This document shows positions 1 through 8,637 of a stretch of DNA of 35,833 nt, one piece after another. The stretch's first letter is position 1. The number at the start of each line of letters is the position of its first letter. Under the pieces are notes generated by a model. That model saw nothing but the letters and a program-made list of their open reading frames with translations, was not told the origin of the DNA and did no database searches. This DNA comes from an uncultured Clostridia bacterium (GTDB lineage Bacteria > Bacillota > Clostridia > Oscillospirales > CAG-272): positions 1 to 35,833 of the forward strand of contig CANPXS010000009.1 in the NCBI GenBank assembly GCA_947586625.1, given 5' to 3'. The translations under genes and the position numbers were made by a program.

Positions 1-1149
1 CGCCTTCCATGCCGCGCCGTCGATACCCGTCATGCCGTGGAGCGTGACTTTGATCTCGCCGCCGTTTATCTCAAGCGGTACGACATTGTACGCGGCTTCC
101 TGAGGCGCGCGCTCTGTCGGCACCGAATAGCGGTTCTCCGCATCCGGCACCTCTTCGAGCATCGTGTAGAACTGCTGCCAATAGAAGTAGCCCCAGTTTG
201 CGTTATTCGTTATCTGCCTTTTGTACGTGCTCTGACGCTTGAAGTCGAACGTCGCCATGTGAGCGGCGAAGTAGCCGAGCGTATCGTCGAGGTCGGCGTC
301 CGCGAATTCCTCGATCATATCGTAAATGAATCCGTTAGAGCTGCCGTTCTGGAGCAGCTTCGCAACATAGTCGGCGCCGTAGCCCGGCAAGTTGTCGGGG
401 TTCTCGGTCAGATACTGGAGTATCGGCCACGCTTCGTAGTAGGAGCGTCCGTTCGTCGCCGTGAGAGGAGCGGAGCGGAGGATAAGATGCGAGAAATCGG
501 TGCGGTCCTCTCCGGACTGGTCGTACTCGCTGTCATAATACTGCTCGCGGTACCAGTTGCCTATGGCCTCATACCACGGACCGAGGCTCTGGCTGCCCGC
601 CCAGCTGTTGAATCCCTGCGCGAAATGCGTCGCATGACCGAACTCGTGCGGGAGCGCCGCCGAATACTTCTGCATAGCGTCGCGCGAGCACATCATGTAC
701 GCGTACCCCTCGCCGTCGATGCCGCCGTATGCCGCCCATTCGTCGGGACCGCTGCCCGTTTCGGGAAGTCCCGTGCCCCAAACGACGAGGTTGACCTTGT
801 AGTGCGTCGTCTGGTCGCCCTCAGCCCATGTGCAGAGTGACGGCGGCTGCATGTGCAGTTCGTCTATATACAGCGACCAGCACGCCTCGAACAGCTCGAG
901 GTTATACTGAATGAAGTCCTCGGTGACGAAGCTGTTGTTTTTGTCGCCCCAGATGAGCTGGAAATGCTCGCTCTCCGCCGTGTTGGCGTTCTCGGACGAC
1001 AGCTTGTGCCCGTTGTGTATGCAGGCACGTGTGTGATACACGATATCTCCGTCCCCGTCGTTTGCGGCGAATGCCGCAGCCGGGAACACCGACAGCATCA
1101 TGACCGCCGCCAGTACGAAGAAGAACGTGCGCTTAAAGATGTTTTTCAT
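1..1149 (-). CDS. Secreted HExxH metallopeptidase-like protein (DUF6055-like), 3' end cut by the window edge
   Basis: Reading leftward from ATG at 1149, the frame stays open for 383 codons to the window edge, so the C-terminus is missing. The first ~28 residues are a Sec signal peptide: basic MKNIFKR, then a hydrophobic stretch ending AAAFA before AND, a good signal peptidase I site. Residues 167-172 read PHEFGH, a zinc-metallopeptidase HExxH motif, followed by ATHFAQGF; a segment near residue 65 reads EHFQLIWG. From memory this layout fits the DUF6055 family of secreted proteins. An AGGAG site lies 7 nt before ATG. Substrate is unknown; the protein should act outside the cell. The gene stands alone with its own promoter. 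The metallopeptidase-like call is firm, the family name less so. Confidence 0.8.
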   Translation of the reverse strand, partial: MKNIFKRTFFFVLAAVMMLSVFPAAAFAANDGDGDIVYHTRACIHNGHKLSSENANTAESEHFQLIWGDKNNSFVTEDFIQYNLELFEACWSLYIDELHMQPPSLCTWAEGDQTTHYKVNLVVWGTGLPETGSGPDEWAAYGGIDGEGYAYMMCSRDAMQKYSAALPHEFGHATHFAQGFNSWAGSQSLGPWYEAIGNWYREQYYDSEYDQSGEDRTDFSHLILRSAPLTATNGRSYYEAWPILQYLTENPDNLPGYGADYVAKLLQNGSSNGFIYDMIEEFADADLDDTLGYFAAHMATFDFKRQSTYKRQITNNANWGYFYWQQFYTMLEEVPDAENRYSVPTERAPQEAAYNVVPLEINGGEIKVTLHGMTGIDGAAWKA

Positions 1150-1206
1150 GTTCACGCTCCTATTTAGATGAGATTTGGTAATATTATAAAAACGTACCGA
1201 TATTTT

Positions 1207-1235
1207 ATAATAACACCGATACGCCGTTTTGTCAA
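1207..1235 (-). promoter_or_regulatory. Sigma-A promoter for the secreted metallopeptidase
   Basis: On the minus strand TTGACA (1235-1230), a 17-nt spacer and TATTAT (1212-1207) lie in AT-rich DNA about 60 nt before the ATG at 1149. This is close to the sigma-A consensus. Confidence 0.75.
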
Positions 1236-1310
1236 TATGTCATAATAAAAACAATAAAATAAACGAATTTGTGCGGTATGACGATAATTTAATAATATTT
1301 CATGACGTCA

Positions 1311-1341
1311 AACGGGACGCCCGAAAGCCGAGCGTCCCGTT
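1311..1341 (-). terminator. Hairpin terminator after the sigma/anti-sigma genes
   Basis: AACGGGACGC (1311-1320) pairs perfectly with GCGTCCCGTT (1332-1341) across an 11-nt loop, 15 nt beyond the stop of the anti-sigma-like gene. The T tract is better on the plus strand (GTTTTATC) than on the minus strand (GTTTGACG), so minus-strand termination is likely but not ideal. Confidence 0.55.
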
Positions 1342-1355
1342 TTATCAAATCACTG

Positions 1356-2054
1356 TCAGTCGAATCTGCTTTTGGCGATGGCGATGATTATAGGTATCTC
1401 GTCCTCTTCCAGCCCGTCGCGCGCGTCGATGATCTCATAGCCCGCTTTTGTGAGCTTTTCCATCGCTTCGTCCGTATAGTCGAACGCGAATATAGTGTCG
1501 CCTTCATCGTACGGCTGATCGAACGATGCCGCTGCTTCCGACATCTTGTCGTCGTCTATTATCGCGACGACGCCTCCCGTCGCGCCGTACATGCCGAGCC
1601 AATACATGGCGTCCTCTCTCTTGTCAACAGCCGCCTCGTTAGACATATCGCCGCCCGGCGCTCCTTCCGCCGGAAGCTCTTCATCGTTAGGCGCGGACAA
1701 AATATCGTCCTGTACGCCGTCCTGTTTTCCCGCGCTGTCGCCGACGACGGCCTCCGCATCATTATTTCCTCCCGCCGACATGTCCTTGTTCGACGCCGTG
1801 CCGACTCTCACCGCCACGACGACTCCCACGACGACTACGAACGCGGCAGCCGCAGCGCCTATGCCGTATATCATCTTGCGTTTTTTCGCCTTTTCCGCGC
1901 GTATCTGCGAAAGCGCATGCTTGCGCAGTCCGTCCGGCGGCGTCACCATCGATTTTTTGACGAGTGCCGAAAACTGCGCGTCAAGACGCGCATCCTCGGC
2001 GGTCATTTCGTCTGTCGAATGTGTTCTCGTTTCCATATCGTTCATAATCTGCAC
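1356..2054 (-). CDS. Membrane anti-sigma-factor-like protein partnered with the adjacent ECF sigma factor
   Basis: 232 residues with one clear membrane segment (about 62-84, after the basic run KAKKRK). A cytoplasmic N-terminal ~60 residues would bind the sigma factor, and an acidic linker leads to an outer domain of about 90 residues. It lies 2 nt after the sigma gene, the usual place for a cognate anti-sigma factor. No His/Cys zinc anti-sigma (ZAS) motif is seen in the N-terminal part. The start chosen is GTG at 2054, because AAGGA sits 5 nt upstream of it; ATG codons at 2045 and 2036 are alternatives with poorer spacing. Expected role: hold the sigma factor at the membrane until an envelope signal is sensed. 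The outer domain is not recognised. The anti-sigma role is inferred from position and topology. Confidence 0.7.
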   Translation of the reverse strand: MQIMNDMETRTHSTDEMTAEDARLDAQFSALVKKSMVTPPDGLRKHALSQIRAEKAKKRKMIYGIGAAAAAFVVVVGVVVAVRVGTASNKDMSAGGNNDAEAVVGDSAGKQDGVQDDILSAPNDEELPAEGAPGGDMSNEAAVDKREDAMYWLGMYGATGGVVAIIDDDKMSEAAASFDQPYDEGDTIFAFDYTDEAMEKLTKAGYEIIDARDGLEEDEIPIIIAIAKSRFD

Positions 2055-2056
2055 CG

Positions 2057-2653
2057 TTATCCTTCATTATTTCCGTTCACTCTTTTAGACGTCGCGGACT
2101 GCCGTTTTGTTCCCGAATGTGCCATACCGCCGCGAAGATTTTCCGCCAACATCTCCCTTGCGCGCGAAAGACGGCTCTTTACCGTCCCGACCGGCGCTTT
2201 TACGGTGTTCGCGATCTCCTCATAATCCATATCGTACATGTAGCGAAGCTGCAGCACCTCGCGGAACTGCACGGGTATCTCGTTTATCGCGGCTCTTATT
2301 ATGTGCGCGGCGTCGTTTCTCATAGCCGCTGCCTCGGCGTTGTCGCCCGCCGAAATTCCCGCCGCCTCGTCGAGCGGCACGGTCGACGCGCGTCCGCGCT
2401 GACGCAGAACGTCGAGCGACGCGTTTTTCGTTATGCCGTATATCCATGTTTTGATCGAACATTCGCCGCGGTACTTCTTCGCCGAGCTCCATATGCGCAA
2501 AAGCGCCTCCTGCGACGCGTCGCAGGCGTCCGCGTCGTTATCGAGTATCGAATACGCGACGTTGTACACCATAGACTCGTACCGCTTTGCAAGCTCGGAG
2601 AACGCGCGGTCGTCGCCGCGCGCGGCAAGACGGTAAAGCTCCGTATCTGTCAT
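2057..2653 (-). CDS. ECF-type RNA polymerase sigma factor (sigma-70 family)
   Basis: 198 residues, the normal ECF size. Region 2 covers about residues 10-80 (MVYNVAYSILDNDADACDAS, then SIKTWIYGITKNASLDVLR, the usual -10 recognition helix area). Region 4 is about 115-170, with the helix-turn-helix MDYEEIANTVKAPVGTVKSR. Start ATG at 2653 has GGAG 6-7 nt upstream. It would direct core RNA polymerase to a small regulon, probably an envelope-stress one given the membrane partner that follows. The 45-nt gap to the upstream thiI gene shows no strong promoter, so it may be read from thiI or from a promoter the factor itself recognises. Confidence 0.93.
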   Translation of the reverse strand: MTDTELYRLAARGDDRAFSELAKRYESMVYNVAYSILDNDADACDASQEALLRIWSSAKKYRGECSIKTWIYGITKNASLDVLRQRGRASTVPLDEAAGISAGDNAEAAAMRNDAAHIIRAAINEIPVQFREVLQLRYMYDMDYEEIANTVKAPVGTVKSRLSRAREMLAENLRGGMAHSGTKRQSATSKRVNGNNEG

Positions 2654-2698
2654 TTTGTGTCTCCTTTTTTATTTCTTCCGTTATTACGTATCATAATT

Positions 2699-3916
2699 TC
2701 ACCGAGGCTCGTACTCCTTCGGCTCGAGCCCGCGCCTGACGTAGAACAGTCTGCGTCCCTGCCATGCCTCCTCGCACAGTCCGTCGAAGTCGACGAGCGC
2801 CTCCTGCGCCTCCACCTTCTCTATCTCGGGACGCGTTTTCGGATGCTGCGGCGTGAACACGGTGCAGCAGTCCTCGTACGGCAATATCGACGTCTCAAAC
2901 GCTCCTATCCTGCGCGACAGAACGACTATTTCTTCCTTGTCCATGCCTATGCACGGACGGAACACGGGCAGCGACGTTTTGCAGTCGGTGGCGGCGAGCG
3001 CGTGCATCGTCTGGCTCGCGACCTGACCGAGGCTCTCGCCCGTGACGAGCGCCTGCGCTCCCGTGTGACGCGCCGTCCTGTCGGCGAGCGCCATCATGAA
3101 CCGGCGCAGCAGTATCGTGAAGTAGTCGTTGTCGCAGCTGTCGCGGAGCGCCTCCTGTATGTGCGTGACCGATATGACGTGCACTCGCATTTCATAGCCC
3201 CAGTCGGTTAGGATCGACGCGAGCGACAGCACCTTTTCCCTCGCCTGCTCGCTCGTATACGGCATGCTCTCGAAGTGTACGGCGTCGACGGTGACGCCGC
3301 GCTTCATCATCATGTAACCCGCGACGGGGCTGTCGATGCCGCCCGACAGCAAAAGCAGCGCGCGTCCGTTCGTGCCGGACGGAAGTCCGCCCGCGCCGCG
3401 CTCCTGTCCTGCGTGTATATACGCGCATCTTTCGCGCACCTCGACCATTACGGTGACGTCCGGGTCATGCAGGTCGACGGTCAGCTCCGGCATGACGTCG
3501 AGTATCGCCTCGCCCACCGACGCCGCTATCTCGGGCGATTTATGCGGGAACCGCTTGTCCGACCGCTTTGCCTCGACCTTGAATGTGCGGCATCCCGATA
3601 TCTGCCCGGGCACATATTCCGCGGCGGCTTCGCGTATTCTATCAATGTCCTTCTCCGCCGACGCCGCGATGCATATGCCGGAAAACCCGAAAACATGCGA
3701 CGCCTCGCCGTACATCTCCTCTATCCGCGCCTCGGACCCCTCGTCCTGCGGCTCTATATATACCGTGCTCTGCGCCGACCATATCTCATATCTGCCGACT
3801 CCCTCGGCGCGGCGGCGCAGCTCGCGCATCATCGCTGACTCGAACTGCGGACGGTTCGCTCCCTTGAGCGCGACCTCGCCGTATTTGCACAGTATGACGC
3901 GTCCCGTATGCTCCAT
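2699..3916 (-). CDS. thiI: tRNA 4-thiouridine synthase ThiI
   Basis: 405 residues from the ATG at 3916 (MEHTGRVILCKYGEVALKG), close to the usual Gram-positive length of about 400. An N-terminal ferredoxin-like plus THUMP region (about 1-160) is followed by the PP-loop ATPase motif LLLLSGGIDSP at about 187-197, which adenylates uridine 8 of tRNA before sulfur insertion. No C-terminal rhodanese domain is present, as in Bacillus-type ThiI, so sulfur would come from a cysteine desulfurase encoded elsewhere. The frame extends upstream to an ATG at 3964, but those extra 16 residues (basic, AFARRERGKNHY) are not typical; AGAGGG lies 12 nt before 3916. Start choice is moderate, identity firm. Confidence 0.95.
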   Translation of the reverse strand: MEHTGRVILCKYGEVALKGANRPQFESAMMRELRRRAEGVGRYEIWSAQSTVYIEPQDEGSEARIEEMYGEASHVFGFSGICIAASAEKDIDRIREAAAEYVPGQISGCRTFKVEAKRSDKRFPHKSPEIAASVGEAILDVMPELTVDLHDPDVTVMVEVRERCAYIHAGQERGAGGLPSGTNGRALLLLSGGIDSPVAGYMMMKRGVTVDAVHFESMPYTSEQAREKVLSLASILTDWGYEMRVHVISVTHIQEALRDSCDNDYFTILLRRFMMALADRTARHTGAQALVTGESLGQVASQTMHALAATDCKTSLPVFRPCIGMDKEEIVVLSRRIGAFETSILPYEDCCTVFTPQHPKTRPEIEKVEAQEALVDFDGLCEEAWQGRRLFYVRRGLEPKEYEPR

Positions 3917-4015
3917 ATAATGATTTTTCCCTCTTTCTCTGCGCGCAAAAGCCGCTTTATGCATTATTTTTCCGAAAAAATTTTCAAAAATCTATTCCAT
4001 TAGCGCGCCGAATAT

Positions 4016-4044
4016 ATTATAATAAATAGTGTATACCCTGATAA
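4016..4044 (-). promoter_or_regulatory. Likely sigma-A promoter for thiI
   Basis: Minus strand: TTATCA (4044-4039), 17-nt spacer, TATAAT (4021-4016), about 100 nt before the thiI start. A plus-strand TATAAT overlaps it at 4018-4023 but has no good -35, so the zapA promoter in this divergent gap is not clear. Confidence 0.5.
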
Positions 4045-4145
4045 ATCAGATAAACTCCGCAGCCGCCGCATATATTATATATCACACGGCAAAAGTTTTC
4101 AAGATGAAAAATAAATAAAGGTGAGAAAGAAGTAAAGGAGATAAC

Positions 4146-4448
4146 ATGGAAAAGTACGATATCGAGATCGCCGGCATCGCCATGACGGTCAAAACGGACG
4201 AGAACGAAGACTTCGTGAACTTCGTCGTGGGAGAGCTCGACAAGAGAATAAACGAAATGACAAGGCATAATCTGCGCTGCTCCAAGACCGAAGCCGCGCT
4301 TCTGTGCGCGCTCGAGTACAACTGCGACCGCGCGCGTCTCGAAAAGAAGGTCAAGAACCTCGAGGCTCAGGTCGCGCTCTACACCGCGAACGTCAACAGG
4401 CTCAAGACCGAAAACGCGGAGCTCAAGGAAAAGCTCGGCATAGGCTGA
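4146..4448 (+). CDS. zapA: Cell division protein ZapA
   Basis: 100 residues, the normal length. The N-terminal half (YDIEIAGIAMTVKTDE, then VNFVVGELDKRINEM) matches the ZapA head. The C-terminal half (about 58-97) is a coiled coil with heptad leucines and valines (KKVKNLEAQVALYTANVNRL). ZapA tetramers cross-link FtsZ filaments at the Z-ring. Strong RBS AAAGGAG lies 6-7 nt before ATG. It is the first gene of the rightward operon, and the TTG start of the next gene follows after 4 nt. Confidence 0.92.
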   Translation: MEKYDIEIAGIAMTVKTDENEDFVNFVVGELDKRINEMTRHNLRCSKTEAALLCALEYNCDRARLEKKVKNLEAQVALYTANVNRLKTENAELKEKLGIG

Positions 4449-4452
4449 TAAT

Positions 4453-6495
4453 TTGAACGAAAACCAAAAGCCCGAGCTGCTCGCCCCGGCGGGCTCGCCC
4501 GACGCGCTCGACGCGGCTATATCGGCGGGCGCCGACGCCGTTTATTTCGGCGCCGACGAGTACAGCGCAAGAGCGGGCGCTCGCAACTTTTCATGCGGCG
4601 AGCTCGAACGCGCCGTCGCGCGTCTGCACGCACACGGTGTGCGCGCGCATGTGACGCTCAACGTGCAGCTTTACGACCGCGAGCTTGCGCATGCGCTCGA
4701 GCTTGCACGTCGCATATACGAATCCGGCGCGGACGCCGCGATAGTATCCGATATCGGACTTGCGCGCCTTATGCGCGAGTATTTCCCGTCGCTCGAGCTG
4801 CATGCGTCCACCCAGGCGAGCGGACACAGCGTCCGCGACGCCGAATATTTCGCCTCGCTCGGCTTTTCGCGCATGGTATGCGCGCGCGAGCTGTCGGAGG
4901 ACGATATAAAAACCCTCGCCGCGCGATCCCCGATCGGTGTCGAGATGTTCATACACGGCGCGATATGCGTGTCCGTGTCGGGGCAGTGCCTATATAGCTC
5001 CGTCGTCGGCGGACGTTCCGGCAACAGGGGCGAATGTGCGCAGCCGTGCCGTCTGCCGTATATGTGCGCGAACAGGTACCCGCTGTCACCGAAAGACATG
5101 TGCCTTGCGGGTTTGGTAACCCGTGTACTGTCGCTCGGCGTCGACTCGCTCAAGATCGAGGGGCGCATGAAAAGTCCCGACTACGTCTACGGCGTGACGA
5201 GCCTGTACCGCCGTCTCATCGACGAGGGACGCGACGCGTCCGCGGACGAGATATCGTCGCTGTCAAAGCTGTTCTCGCGCTCGGGCTTCACCGACGCGTA
5301 CTTCAAAGGGAGCGTGCGGACGAGCCCCGACTCGATGATAGGCGTGCGCACCGACGAGGACAAGGAAAAGACGAGATCGTCGTCGGTCGAAATACCGCCG
5401 CTCGCTAAAGTCCCTCTCGACTCGCTGACGGCACGCTTCCGCGATGATTCGCCGTCCGCGCTCACATTGTCCGCTTGCGGACGCAGCGTCACCGTATCGA
5501 TGAGCGCGGCGGAGACGACCGTGTCGCCGCTGCCGTCCGACCGCGTGCGCGAGCAGCTTTGCCGCCTCGGCGCTACCGACTACGAGATCACACCGAATAC
5601 AAACGTCGACATCTCCGTTCCCGACGGCGGCGTCAGGATGCGCGTGTCGGAACTCAACGAGCTTCGCCGACGCGCCGTCGACGCGCTGACAGGCGTTCGC
5701 GTATGCGAACGCTATGCCGACGTACCGGTGCGGGACACGATCCCGCATACGGACGTGACTTTAACGGCGGAGTTTCTGTCGCCGGAGCAGATAACGGCGC
5801 GTGCAAAATCATTTTTTTCACATATTTATCTGCCGCTCGACAGATTCACATGCGGCGCTGACGGCATCGTTTTGCCGCCCGTCGTCAGGGACCGCGACGC
5901 TGACGCGGTACGGCGCCTTGCCGCCGACGCATACGAACGCGGCGCAGTCCGCGCTCTCGTCAACAGCGCGGGACAAGTCCCGCTCATACCCGATTCCGTG
6001 ACCGCCGACGCGTCGTACCGATTCAACGTGTGCAACACCGAATCGGCGTTCGCGGCGCATGAAGCGTGCGGCGGCACAGTAACGCTGTCGCCGGAGCTGA
6101 CATCGGCGCAGATGCGCGACATCGCAAAGCATGTGAGCGCAGGCATTATCGTATACGGGCGGCTGCCGCTCATGACGACGGAGCGCTGCATTATCCGCGC
6201 CGCCGCGGGAAAATGCCTCGGCAAATGCAAAAACGGCGGCGAGTGCTCGTTCACCCTCGTCGACAGACGCGGCGTGCGGTTCCCGATGCGTAGCATACCG
6301 GGGTGCGGAACGGTCATATACAACAGCGTCCCCGTCTATATGGCGGACAAAAAAAGCAGTCTGTACGCCATCGGCGCGTCGTCGCAGCACTTCATGTTCA
6401 CGACCGAGAGCGCAGGCGAAGTAGACGAAATAATCGAATGTTGGCAGCGCGGACTTCCTCCGCGCGAAGGAACAGATATAAAACGCATAAAATAG
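4453..6495 (+). CDS. U32 family protein, RlhA/YdcP-like (tRNA/rRNA hydroxylation type)
   Basis: 680 residues. The N-terminal U32 domain (about 8-290) starts PELLAPAGSPDALDAAISAG and has the signature MFIHGAICVSVSGQCLYSS. Cysteines 172, 179, 195 and 199 are well placed for the Fe-S cluster expected in this group. The second half (about 300-680) matches in length the extra DUF3656-type region of E. coli RlhA, which makes 5-hydroxycytidine in 23S rRNA, and ends with a Cys-rich stretch (AAGKCLGKCKNGGECSF). Many homologues are annotated as collagenase-like peptidases, but RNA hydroxylation is better supported for this subgroup. The start is TTG at 4453, 4 nt after zapA, with only a weak AGG site. 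Family firm, RNA substrate inferred. Confidence 0.9.
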   Translation: MNENQKPELLAPAGSPDALDAAISAGADAVYFGADEYSARAGARNFSCGELERAVARLHAHGVRAHVTLNVQLYDRELAHALELARRIYESGADAAIVSDIGLARLMREYFPSLELHASTQASGHSVRDAEYFASLGFSRMVCARELSEDDIKTLAARSPIGVEMFIHGAICVSVSGQCLYSSVVGGRSGNRGECAQPCRLPYMCANRYPLSPKDMCLAGLVTRVLSLGVDSLKIEGRMKSPDYVYGVTSLYRRLIDEGRDASADEISSLSKLFSRSGFTDAYFKGSVRTSPDSMIGVRTDEDKEKTRSSSVEIPPLAKVPLDSLTARFRDDSPSALTLSACGRSVTVSMSAAETTVSPLPSDRVREQLCRLGATDYEITPNTNVDISVPDGGVRMRVSELNELRRRAVDALTGVRVCERYADVPVRDTIPHTDVTLTAEFLSPEQITARAKSFFSHIYLPLDRFTCGADGIVLPPVVRDRDADAVRRLAADAYERGAVRALVNSAGQVPLIPDSVTADASYRFNVCNTESAFAAHEACGGTVTLSPELTSAQMRDIAKHVSAGIIVYGRLPLMTTERCIIRAAAGKCLGKCKNGGECSFTLVDRRGVRFPMRSIPGCGTVIYNSVPVYMADKKSSLYAIGASSQHFMFTTESAGEVDEIIECWQRGLPPREGTDIKRIK

Positions 6496-6523
6496 CTGCG
6501 TTCAAACGAAAGGAAACGACAAA

Positions 6524-6970
6524 ATGGTAACACTCGAACTTAAAGTAAAGCGCGTCAGAGAAGGCGCATCACTCCCCGAATACGCGACTGCGGGTTCCGC
6601 AGCGCTCGACCTCCGCTACTGCGGCGACACGAGCATAACTCTCTCCGTAGGTGAGATCGAATCCATCCCCACCGGCATCGCGATACAGGTCCCCGACGGC
6701 TGCGCCGCCGTCGTATGCGCGCGCAGCGGACTTGCGACGAAACGCGGCATATCGCTCGCCAACGGCATCGGACTTATCGACCCCGACTACCGCGGCGAAC
6801 TCTGCGTTGCGCTCAAGAATCACGGCTCGTCGCTTTTCACCGTTCACCCCGGCGACCGCATCGCGCAGCTCATGATAATACCCATCTACATGGCGAAGCT
6901 CATCGAGGTCGACGAGCTCGACGAGACGGCGCGCGGCGTCGGCGGCTTCGGCTCTACGGGAATAAAGTAA
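6524..6970 (+). CDS. dut: dUTP diphosphatase (dUTPase)
   Basis: 148 residues, the usual trimeric dUTPase length. All five motifs are in order: AGSAALDL (24-30), ARSGLATK (66-73), NGIGLIDPDYRGEL (80-93, with catalytic Asp86), GDRIAQL (110-116) and the C-terminal RGVGGFGSTG (137-146) that closes over the active site. It hydrolyses dUTP to dUMP, keeping uracil out of DNA and feeding thymidylate synthesis. RBS AAAGGAAA lies 7 nt before ATG. The gene starts 28 nt after the U32 gene and its stop abuts the maf ATG. Confidence 0.97.
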   Translation: MVTLELKVKRVREGASLPEYATAGSAALDLRYCGDTSITLSVGEIESIPTGIAIQVPDGCAAVVCARSGLATKRGISLANGIGLIDPDYRGELCVALKNHGSSLFTVHPGDRIAQLMIIPIYMAKLIEVDELDETARGVGGFGSTGIK

Positions 6971-7561
6971 ATGAAGCGCGTGATACTCGCGTCGGGCTCG
7001 CCGCGCCGCGCCGACCTTCTGCGCTCGCTCGGCATCGACTTTGACGTATGCGTCACCGACGCCGACGAAACCGTCGACACCGACGACGCCGAAGCGGTCG
7101 TGAAAACGCTTTCGCGCCGCAAGGCGGAGTGTGCGGCGGCGAAGTATCCGCACGACATCGTCGTCGCCGCCGATACGGTCGTCGAGCTTGACGGCAGAAT
7201 ACTCGGCAAACCGAAAAACGAAACTGACGCGAAGCGCATGCTCCGCATGCTGTCGGGCGCTCGCCACACCGTTTATACGGGCGTGACTGTTGCATCGGAC
7301 GGCGAATATCACACCGACGTGTCCGCGACCGACGTCTACATGAACGAGATAACAGATGACGAGATCGACGCCTACATCCGCACCGGCGAGCCGTTCGACA
7401 AAGCGGGCGCTTACGGCATACAGACGCTCGGCGGCATGTTCGTCGAGCGCGTGGACGGCGACTACTTCAATGTCACGGGCATGCCGAAAGCGCTGACGGC
7501 GCGTCTTTTGTCGCGCGCAGGACTCACCATATGCGGCATACTCGCGAGAAGTGCGAAATAG
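6971..7561 (+). CDS. maf: Maf-family nucleoside triphosphate pyrophosphatase
   Basis: 196 residues. It starts MKRVILASGSPRRADLL, the Maf signature with SGSPRR at 8-13. VVAADTVVELDGRILGKP carries conserved Asp68 and Lys80, and GAYGIQTLGG lies near the end. Maf proteins hydrolyse non-canonical or modified dNTP/UTP/CTP and are linked to septum control. The ATG directly follows the dut stop with no gap, so translation is probably coupled. Position before mreB is the classic maf-mre order. Confidence 0.95.
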   Translation: MKRVILASGSPRRADLLRSLGIDFDVCVTDADETVDTDDAEAVVKTLSRRKAECAAAKYPHDIVVAADTVVELDGRILGKPKNETDAKRMLRMLSGARHTVYTGVTVASDGEYHTDVSATDVYMNEITDDEIDAYIRTGEPFDKAGAYGIQTLGGMFVERVDGDYFNVTGMPKALTARLLSRAGLTICGILARSAK

Positions 7562-7592
7562 ATATAGTAGTGAGAGCTCATCCGCACCAAAC

Positions 7593-7625
7593 ATGAAAGG
7601 AACGGCTTTTTTGCCGGGTAAATAA
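7593..7625 (+). CDS. Possible 10-residue leader peptide overlapping the mreB start
   Basis: ATG at 7593 opens MKGTAFLPGK and ends with TAA at 7623-7625, sharing its last base with the mreB ATG (TAATG). The only strong purine run before mreB (AAAGGA, 7597-7602) lies inside this mini-frame and about 22 nt from the mreB ATG, too far for normal use, and a small GGC/GCC hairpin follows it. That makes coupling by reinitiation thinkable. The mini-frame itself has no clear Shine-Dalgarno site, so chance is a fair alternative. Confidence 0.2.
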   Translation: MKGTAFLPGK

Positions 7626-8632
7626 TGTCAAGAAGCATTGGAATAGATTTGGGGACCGCGAATACGCTCGTATGTGTCAAGGGAAAAGGCATAGTGCTTC
7701 GCGAGCCGTCCGTCGTCGCCGTCGAGGCGAGGACGGGCAAGGTCGTCGCCGTCGGCTCGGAAGCGAAGCTCATGCTCGGACGCACGCCGGGTTCGATAAC
7801 CGCCATGCGTCCCCTCAAGGACGGCGTCATCGCCGAATTCGACGTCGCGGCCGCCATGCTGCATCAGTTTTTCCGAAAGGTATCGGGCAACACGATGCTG
7901 ACGCGTCCCCGCGTCGTCATATGCATACCGTACGGAGTCACCGAGGTCGAGAAGCGCGCCGTCGAGGACGCGACGCTCGAGGCTGGCGCGCAGAGCGTCG
8001 CTCTTATAGAGGAGCCGATCGCCGCCGCTATCGGCACGGGACTCAAAATAGGCGGCTCGCGCGGCAACATGGTCATCGACATCGGCGGCGGCACGACCGA
8101 GGTCGCCGTCATAAGTCTCGGCGGCATCGTTTTGTCAAATTCGCTCAGAGTCGCCGGCGACGAGCTCGACGAGGCTATCGTCAACTACCTTCGCCGCAAA
8201 TGTAACGTCTTAATCGGCGACACGACGGCGGAAATGCTCAAAAAAGCGATAGGCTCCGTCCACCCCGCCGCCGACAGGGGCGAGATGGAGGTACGCGGAC
8301 GCAATCTTCTGTCGGGGCTGCCCGCCACCGTGCGCATCAACTCCGCCAACATACGCGAAGCGATACAGGAGACAGTCTCCCACATCGTCGACGCGCTCCG
8401 CACGACGCTCGAGTCGACGCCTCCAGAGCTGTCCGGCGACATATACGACAACGGCATCATGCTCGCGGGCGGCGGCGCGCTGCTCGGCGGACTCGATATA
8501 CTGCTTTCACAGCTGACGGGCATACGCGTGCGCCGTCCGAAGCATCCGCTCGACTCGGTCGCGCTCGGAATCGGACGCGTGCTCGAGTCCGAGGACAAAT
8601 TTCCCGGCGCAATACAGTACAGGACGAGGTAA
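7625..8632 (+). CDS. mreB: Rod-shape actin MreB
   Basis: 335 residues, standard MreB length. The phosphate-1 motif IGIDLGTANTLV is at 5-16, phosphate-2 MVIDIGGGTTEVAVIS lies around 155-170, and the adenosine motif GIMLAGGGALL is near 280. It polymerises under the membrane and steers the elongasome (MreC, MreD, PBP2), which follows in the same operon. No canonical RBS at the usual distance is visible before ATG; the start is fixed by the conserved N-terminus. See the overlapping mini-frame at 7593-7625. Confidence 0.97.
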   Translation: MSRSIGIDLGTANTLVCVKGKGIVLREPSVVAVEARTGKVVAVGSEAKLMLGRTPGSITAMRPLKDGVIAEFDVAAAMLHQFFRKVSGNTMLTRPRVVICIPYGVTEVEKRAVEDATLEAGAQSVALIEEPIAAAIGTGLKIGGSRGNMVIDIGGGTTEVAVISLGGIVLSNSLRVAGDELDEAIVNYLRRKCNVLIGDTTAEMLKKAIGSVHPAADRGEMEVRGRNLLSGLPATVRINSANIREAIQETVSHIVDALRTTLESTPPELSGDIYDNGIMLAGGGALLGGLDILLSQLTGIRVRRPKHPLDSVALGIGRVLESEDKFPGAIQYRTR

Positions 8633-8637
8633 TACAT

